Positions 57,061 to 64,000 of a stretch of DNA of 64,000 nucleotides are shown here, piece after piece. This DNA is from Synaphobranchus kaupii (Eukaryota > Chordata > Actinopteri > Anguilliformes > Synaphobranchidae): NCBI GenBank assembly GCA_029718625.1, contig CM056387.1, positions 37,379,426 to 37,443,425 on the forward strand. Reading direction: 5' to 3'. The notes under the pieces are model-generated. The model worked only from the letters and a program-made list of their open reading frames with translations, did not search any database and was not told the origin of the DNA. Numbering within the stretch: position 1 is the first letter of the stretch; every line of letters begins with the position of its first letter. The position numbers were made by a program, and so were the translations under genes.

Positions 57061-60000
57061 AGTGAGGCCCATTAGCTCCAAACTAATTAGCGGCTGACCT
57101 CTCCACTTATATAATCCTTCCCTCCCCCTCCATCCGTGCTTTGGGTCCTCCCAGTACACAAACACCTCCGTCTCATTCCATTACAAAGCGGTGGAGCTTA
57201 AGTGCACCCACCTGCGATGTATGAGAAACAGCGGCAGGCCCGTCTGACAATATTCCCAGACCGGCGACTGTGTGCGCAACATCACAGAACACAAACTCAC
57301 GAATACGTGCGGACAACAACCAGAACAAGCCATGACAACCATAAAAACATAAGAAATGCCGTAATATCCTGACTCAATTCGATAATATATGAGAGTGGTA
57401 GGGGGGTGTGAAGGGTCATGTCATCATTGCTGGGTTAGCTGAGGTCGTATTTAAGAGCACAAACAAGTAATGCAAACATTTTAGAGCAGAATCGGAAAGT
57501 ATGCCGAACATCAGAACGTTGCAGGAATGCCGACTGAGAGGGTGAGTGGGCTTTATACCGTGGCCAATTATATGCTTTAACCGCAATATGTTACCACATC
57601 ACCAACCTAGGAGAACCAGCATTCCTTCTCCCACCACAGGCCCCCGTAACATCTCCAGAGGAGTGTTCCTATAGACGTAGCAAAACTGTTTAGAGCTAAC
57701 TTCCCGTTCAATAGACGGATCCGTTCGAAACGTAACGGAATAAGCCCCGAGCGAACGCACAATCCAAGCACACCGCTGTGATCCGAGCAAGGCCCATCCC
57801 TTCCGTCCAGTCATCTGTAGGTTAAACTGTATTCCAAAAATAGACGTTACGGCGGGCGAATCAGTGAATGGACTGATTTAAAAGCGCGGAAATAGGGCGT
57901 AGGGCGTTTGCGTGAAATCGCTTTTGTATGTTGTGTGTGTGTGTCTGTGTTTGGTGGGTGGAGGTGGTGGAGGGGGGTTGAGGAGGACAGCTGCAGCTGG
58001 GGCCCCTGGGGCCCCTGGGGCCCATGTCCCCCCCCTGTCTGTAGGCCTTGAGGTCGGGCTCAACAGGGACAGCGGCGGGGGTCAAAGTCCCTGTCATGTG
58101 GCCAGGACGCCGATGTCTGGGATGACAAATGTGCCGTCCCTGAGCCCTGGGCCCCAAGTCCCTTTCCCCTGTCTGCTCCACTCAATTCAGCTCAATTCAG
58201 CTGCATTTACCGGCCTGACAAATATGACATCTGCAGTGCCGGAGCACTGAAGACACGCGCACGCAACAGCGAGCGGTGTGCAAAGCCAGGATCGTAACGC
58301 TAATCATTCAGATAAAGATAAAGAGAGAAGGTTTGTTTACATTTTTAAAAAGAAATAATAATTGTACAGATAGGGTACTCCAGAACCGACCAGAGATATC
58401 TGGTATAAAATGGTATCGGTATAAAATATGTGTCTATAGATTAAAATAAAACATTATTTGATTGAAGCTGTGGCCCAACGTTGTGGCAGGTGTCGGCGTG
58501 CTGGGTTGCCAGATTTTCTTCATGTGTGACGATAGTGAGTCATTCTGTGTGCCTGAAGACCGACAGAGGTCCAAGCTTACCAGCTGGCATACAGAGCCAT
58601 GTGAAGACATGGGGGGAGATATAGCAGTTTTTAAACTGTTAATTTTCTCAGCGAGCCTGGGGGGGTTAGAGTGAGAGAAGGAGTCGCATGAAACGGGGTT
58701 GCCATGTTAAGCAGCTGCTGCCAGGTTTATTTTTAGTCGTCGCGGTTGTCGCAGATAACCTTAATCAGGGCATCTTGATTCCTCCATTGTTGTTGTTGTT
58801 GTGGTTTTTGTTTTGCTTTGTGTCTGTTGCCAGAACTGAGTTTTTCGTTGATTTTAGGCCCCAGTCTGACCAACGTGTTCATGGGGAAGGGACACCTGGC
58901 GTATTCATTTTGCGTCTGGAGTGGAGCTCGCACCTCCTTCTGAAACTGGTCGGGGCTGTTGCTTAGCGACAAAAGCAGAGGGCCGAGTGGATAAACAACA
59001 TCAATCAGGCCCGACGTTCAGCCCACCCGGGTAAAGAAACGAGACTTAAACCGGATAACTAGCTGAATAAAGAACCGCACCCGCGCTGATCGCTCCGTAC
59101 GTACGACCGTGCCCGCCCGTCCGCACGTTTCTCAACGCCGCGCAAAGGCCCCGCTGGAGGTGTGGATACGCACAGACCTGTTCGCTGCGCGGGCGAACCT
59201 AGCCTCGCAGCGGTAAGGGAAAGAGAAGCGGAGCGCTCGGAGCATTCAGCCGAGCGTTACGAGCTGCTGAGTCAAAAGGAACAGAGAGATTACTCCTCTG
59301 TTTTTAATGCGGGCGAGTCGCTCTCTCTTCCTGTTAAAAAAGTGTGACTCACTCCACGACTGGCTGAGCCCCATCACAAAGGCCTGTTTCTATTGGCTGC
59401 CTGCAGCCCCAGGGGGGAGGGGTGCTTAGGGTGTCAGAGGTTGGAAGTGTATTGGGGGGCAGGCAGAGGGGGGAGGGGGGGTGGGGGGGGGGGGGGGGGG
59501 GGGTGGTTAATGGCGTTCTTTCCGCAGCCTTGATAAGAATCAGGCCCTACAGGTAGAGCTGGGTGCTCTCTCAATGCCGCCATTGTTCCCATTGCAAAGG
59601 CATCCAAAACCACAGCTCTCCCTGATGTCACAGGATTTGGGATATGGGGGGGAAGGGGGGGGGGGGGGGGTGCACTGCTGCCCTTAGGAGCTTCCACATC
59701 TTCCCTCACCGCCCCCGTTCATCCTGGCCTGGAGAGAAAGAGAAAGAACCGGGGACAAAAAAAAAAAAGGTCTCCCATTGATCCCAGCGGATAAGTGGAA
59801 AACCTCAGAGCCACTGCGCATTCTTAAGCGAGGCGTCGGGAAGCGCGACGTCACGGCCAGGCAGAAAGTTCCGGGCCTAAAGCGAGCCCGGGTCAGGGGT
59901 GAGGGTTAAAGCGGCAACAGAGGGACATTGTCTTTCTCTGAGCAGCAGCTCCGAGCTGCAGCTACAACAAGGGGCTCACACACCATTGGTTGTGGGGGAC

Positions 60001-60397
60001 CATCTGTTGTACCCTTGAGCGAGGCAGTCTGTCACAACTGCTCTTGTAAGAATCCAGGGGTATGAATGACTTAGAGAATGCATTAAGACATTGAGTTGGA
60101 GACATTTTTACACCACCCCTCACAAAGCAAGCAGGTGGGGTGTCTAGCACACTTGGGTGGGTGTACAGGCAGGACTCAAACTGACGTTGTTTTGTTGATT
60201 TTCTTAATGAAATTTCATTCACTGGGCTTTATGCCTTGTCCCTCTTTACAACTCTAATATTAACAATGCTGCTGCGAGCCGTAAACTGGAGAAACAGCTA
60301 CAGCTGAAGCATTGTGCTGGGAAGAATACTGGAACACAGACTCTGTTTGTGAGCAGCTACGTGGCTAGTTTTGACTTTAATGAAAGCACACGTGCAG
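57061..60397. other. Non-coding stretch with poly-G runs
   Basis: No gene recognised. Poly-G runs at 59483-59503 and about 59656-59670. At 57061-57200 the sequence is unique (CCATTAGCTCCAAACTAATT, CATTACAAAGCGGTGGAGC) and may be regulatory. A GGGGCCCCT tandem lies at about 58000-58022. CpG-richer sequence at 59080-59240 could be promoter-like, but no exon was found. Confidence 0.45.
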
Positions 60398-60447
60398 GAA
60401 CGCACACACACACACAAACGCACACATACACATACACACAAACATGT

Positions 60448-60487
<40 letters not shown>

Positions 60488-60580
60488 GCATACCCATACA
60501 CACACACACACACACACACATACAAACAGACACACAAACATACACACACACACACACACACATACACATACACATACACA

Positions 60581-60618
<38 letters not shown>

Positions 60619-60672
60619 AACAGACACTCACACACACAACCATGTGCATACACACATACACACACACACTTC
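60398..60672. repeat. (CA)n-rich microsatellite
   Basis: About 275 bp of CACA with interruptions (CATACA, CAAACA). Frames in it encode Thr/His or Val/Cys repeats and are not genes. Confidence 0.95.
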
Positions 60673-61074
60673 AAAGCTTACGGCCAACACAGCGAACACC
60701 AGCACACTGTCCACTTCTGGCTTGGACCCTGATCACTGAAGAGAGCAGATTGGGCCTTTATCTAAACGGGGCAGGGGACAGCCCATCCGTCGTGTAGTAA
60801 GAGCACGACCCGCCATTACCAGTAATTCCCAATGAGACCCCCCTCCCTCTCCCTCCCTCCTGACAGGCATTCTCACTCTCTTTTCCCCCATCAATCTTTT
60901 TCCAATTACCTGCATCTCTACCCCCTCTCCAAATCAGTAATTATTGCCGTAGCGTCCGTCCGTCCAATGCAGGTTGTGTCCGCTTTGTGATGGGAAGATC
61001 TAGCCTAGCCAGCCCCATTTTGCTGACTGCAACCAGTGCCACAGAAGAAACAAGGCAAGTCCCTGGATTGGCAG

Positions 61075-61175
61075 GCATCTTTGACAGTTGATTGAATGGC
61101 TGAAGTCATCTTTGACAGTTGATTGTTCTGGCTGAAGGCATCTTTGCCATCTTTGAAACTGATGGCTGAACGCCT
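61075..61175. repeat. Short tandem repeats, CATCTTTG(A/C) units
   Basis: Near-copies of GGCATCTTTGACAGTTGATTG and GTCATCTTTGACAGTTGATTG lie about 37 bp apart, followed by two shorter CATCTTTG units. A local imperfect duplication. Confidence 0.7.
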
Positions 61176-62845
61176 GTTTATTCTTCTGGTTTTGGGAAAC
61201 CATTTTGACGCCGTGGGTTTGTTTCACCTGCCCTGTGACTAACACACATGTAAATAGCCTCTGCTGGCGGGGATGCAGGCCTCAGCTCCACGAGAGGCGA
61301 GATGTCGCTGATTGTAGTAGGAGCTGAAGAGCCGAAATAATGGCTGATTTTGTTGTCCCTGCCTGGAGTGCCTCTGTCGTTGGTTGATCACCCAGAAGCC
61401 CCCGGGAGCAGATTCGGCCACTTCCCCCGCACGGGGAGGCATGTTCCAGAGGCCGCAGAGCCTCTCCGTGTCCTTCTTCGCACACTGGCGGCTTTTGAAT
61501 GAATAATTCGCCTCGCGCTCAATGCCTCCCTCCCACGTGCAGCCAAACAACGATACGCCCAAACACACAAAGCCTTCTGTATTTACCTCTAACGCGCGAC
61601 ACATACATGAAGTCAAGTGCCCGGCGCACAAGTGCCCCTTTTGTGGGCAGCGGCGTAACCTGTGGCACACAAAAGGGGCGACGCCCCCGTCGCATCGTGG
61701 GAGATCGCATTGTGAGGCCCGGCTCCTCTGAATGGACAATCAGATCCCCGCGGAGACGCTCCCTGTCAATCAGGAGCAGGGGCAGGAAGCCTGGAGAACG
61801 CGGCGGAGTCGCGCGGGAGGCTGCCGCGCGGCTGAGACTGTTTTCTTGTGAATAGGAAATCAAGTGTCATTAGAGCTGAAAGATTGTTGCCTTGTCCCCC
61901 GTTCATTTTTATCCCTTTCTCCTTGCCGTAGAGTGCGCCTCTTCAGTGCCGTTGGAGATGCCGCTCTTGAATAGATAGTTAACAAGCCGTGTTGTCTTTA
62001 ATGGCGGGGTTTCCAGAAGGTCTCTGAAGGAAGAAAGAGGAGGGGGGAAAAAACGAAAGAACGGCCAGACACAAAGAAGTTAGTCGCATTCATCAGATCT
62101 GACCGGATACTGCCGCCGCCGTCCAGACTTTTTTTTTTCCAGCGAAAGAGAGATTATTTTTCTTTGAAGCATCTGGGATTTTTGAGGGAAATTTCACTTT
62201 TCATTTTCGGCCTCATCACTTTACCTTGTCCTCGCTCCCAACTGTTTCCCGAAAGCGAGCGGAGAGACGCGTGTTTGCGGAACCGCATATTTCCAGTTTG
62301 CTAATGTGACACTTGCTGCAACAAAAGCCACTGATGCCCTTGCCTGTTGACAGGACTGTGATTTGCCAGAAACGTTGTCGGCCAAGAGAAATATGCGTCG
62401 ATCCAGATGCGTTTAATGTGGGCAATAAAATGAGGTCACTCAATCTCCTTTGGTGGATGGAGCCTTGTGATCGTCGTGCCCTTTTGCACACAATGCATTA
62501 CTAGTCGAACCGACACTGTTAATTAAGCCCTTTCTTTTTATCCAACAGTGAAACTCACAGGGGAAATGAAATGTCAAAGTGTTCTCCTCTGGAGGCTTCT
62601 TTCCTCTTTCCATTGCTGCAACCAATTTATTCATTAAAGGTTTCCCATAATCCCTTGTGAACAAAAAAAATCGGCTCTCCTCGCTGGATCTGGGAACTTG
62701 CCTCGTTCTTCCTCTCCCGGGCAGACGTGTGTGAGGAGAGTGTGTATCGACACACTGTCCGTCCTCACACGCTCCACTCGGGTGTGAATGCGGTTACCTC
62801 TGTCTTCAGAAGGAAAACAAACACATTGATTTATTTTTTTTTGGA
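61176..62845. promoter_or_regulatory. Non-coding region with possible conserved elements
   Basis: No exon recognised. Unique, balanced sequence with regulatory texture lies at about 61490-61530 (GAATGAATAATTCGCC), 61850-61900 (AATCAAGTGTCATTAGAGC) and 62280-62660 (TTTAATGTGGGCAATAAAAT, GGGGAAATGAAATGTCAAAG). Open frames at 61239-61863 on both strands overlap each other and lack family features, so I do not call a gene. Confidence 0.3.
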
Positions 62846-62864
62846 GGGGGGGGGGGGGGGGGGG
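62846..62864. repeat. Poly-G tract, 19 bases
   Basis: A G run following a poly-T run. It is another member of the set of long G/C runs in this window. Confidence 0.9.
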
Positions 62865-64000
62865 TACACACCCTGGTTTGTGTAATATAATGCTTTAACA
62901 TAAAATAATGTGCTTATCTCACCTGTTTATGTAATTTATTTTTCATATTTGTGGCATATCCCTTTTCTTTATAGACATGCGTTTATTTTACCTTATTTTT
63001 GCACTTTTATCATTGAAAATGTAACTTTTACATAAATTACCAAACAAAAGTATGGCTGTCTAAAGTAAAGACTCCATTGAGTTTGATGTTCCCCATCCCC
63101 TATTTGCTGCATGACGTCATTGTGACAGAGCTTCATGGATGTGCTCTGAGCTGTGAGCCGGTGCAACGAGGCCAACGCTTGGCCCACGGTCCCTCCGAAT
63201 CTGGATCTTCTCAAAGAGACACCGCCAGCGTCCTGGAGTCTCTCCGCTAGCCGCGCGCGGGACTGAGGGCGAACGGCAGGAGGCCCAGGGAGTGCCGCAC
63301 TTCAGCAGACAATGTGAGAAATGCTGGGAGGTTGCCCACCCAGCAACCCGGGAACAAGTGTTTTTCTCTTCATTTCAATGTCTTGTGATTTCTTTTCTGT
63401 TTTGTGAAATTTTTGTATGTGATGTTTCTTACTGTGGTGTCTTGAATGTTGTATGTTCATTTTTTAAAAATTAAAAGGAAAAGGGAATAAAAAGCTCCCC
63501 CGATAAAAGATGTTTTTAAAATGTGAAATGAAATGAAGTGCTGTTGATTGTAATCAAATATAATGTTTTTATTGGATAATGAAAATTTAAAACCAATAAA
63601 AGACATAAATAAATAATAATGTGTGTCTTAATTGTGTAATGTGATGGACATATGTATGCAACAATGTTTCTTAAATGGTAATAAATGGTTTAAACCAATA
63701 AAAGATAAATAAAGAGCACAGAAAAACTGGCTGTACCTCTTGGAGAGGACTCGAGCTGCATAGTACCGGCAACAGAGTTTATGTAAACACACACACACAC
63801 ACACACACATACACACGCATGCATACACATGCACACATGTACAACCACAGAAATGAACACACATGCACACAGACGCATGCATGCACACACACTTAACAAT
63901 AAATTGTTGTTACACTTTATTTCTTTTCTCCTATTTTGTGCAATTGTATTGGCTTTTTCTATAAAGTCAATTGTGAGAATTCCATGTGTGAGTACCAGTG
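62865..64000. other. Non-coding AT-rich end of window
   Basis: No gene recognised. AT-rich sequence at 63460-63720 contains a duplicated CCAATAAAAGA-ATAAATAAA motif (about 63594 and 63694) and several AATAAA hexamers. A CA microsatellite lies at about 63787-63895. Confidence 0.5.

Noticed and set aside
61239..61863. Overlapping open frames of 110-166 codons on both strands
   Set aside because: No recognisable domain, mutual overlap on opposite strands, and no promoter or splice context. They are probably chance frames in CpG-richer DNA.

Overview
The window reads as teleost fish nuclear DNA. It holds spliced genes with GT-AG introns, a selenoprotein P of the single-selenocysteine type, an ELOVL8-type fatty acid elongase, tRNA-derived SINEs, and many short inverted-repeat transposons of kinds common in fish. 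Dinucleotide microsatellites are long. Mononucleotide G/C runs are unusually abundant. There is no bacterial-style gene organisation, and the longest open frames lie in low-complexity repeats and are not genes.

Layout. 1-7.8 kb is mostly non-coding, with one unassigned candidate exon at 3799-3903, SINEs, and a nested pair of inverted-repeat elements whose outer member has a perfect 9-bp target duplication (5881-6420). 7.86-11.35 kb is selenoprotein P type b (selenop2), + strand. Its first coding exon has an in-frame TGA selenocysteine codon, the middle exons are lost in a 500-N gap (9011-9510), the last exon is His-rich and ends in TAA, and a SECIS-like stem-loop lies at 11039-11099. 14.27-19.29 kb is a complete seven-coding-exon elongase gene (elovl8-like), + strand, with all ELOVL boxes readable. 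19.3-64 kb contains no gene I can identify. It has AT/GC-mixed, non-repetitive islands that look like regulatory DNA, several CpG-rich promoter-like segments (19.75, 35.2-36.4, 44.8-45.1 and 51.5 kb), many MITEs, a Tc1/mariner deletion derivative (46910-48406), and a 27-bp minisatellite (49.26-50.58 kb).

The two genes share a strand and lie about 3 kb apart. One product is a secreted selenium/antioxidant protein and the other is an ER-membrane lipid elongase. Nothing in the sequence shows them to be co-regulated.

The main caution concerns reading frame. selenop2 exon 1 and elovl8 exon 6 both depart from family-consistent reading by single extra bases (two in selenop2, one in elovl8). All are insertions, two are in C runs, and one gene sits beside an assembly gap. 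Consensus error is the simplest explanation, but real lesions cannot be excluded. I found no convincing previously undescribed biological system. The most useful leads are the SECIS candidate, the frame lesions, the nested element with the 9-bp duplication, the candidate first exon at 36.4 kb, and the cluster of possible enhancers.
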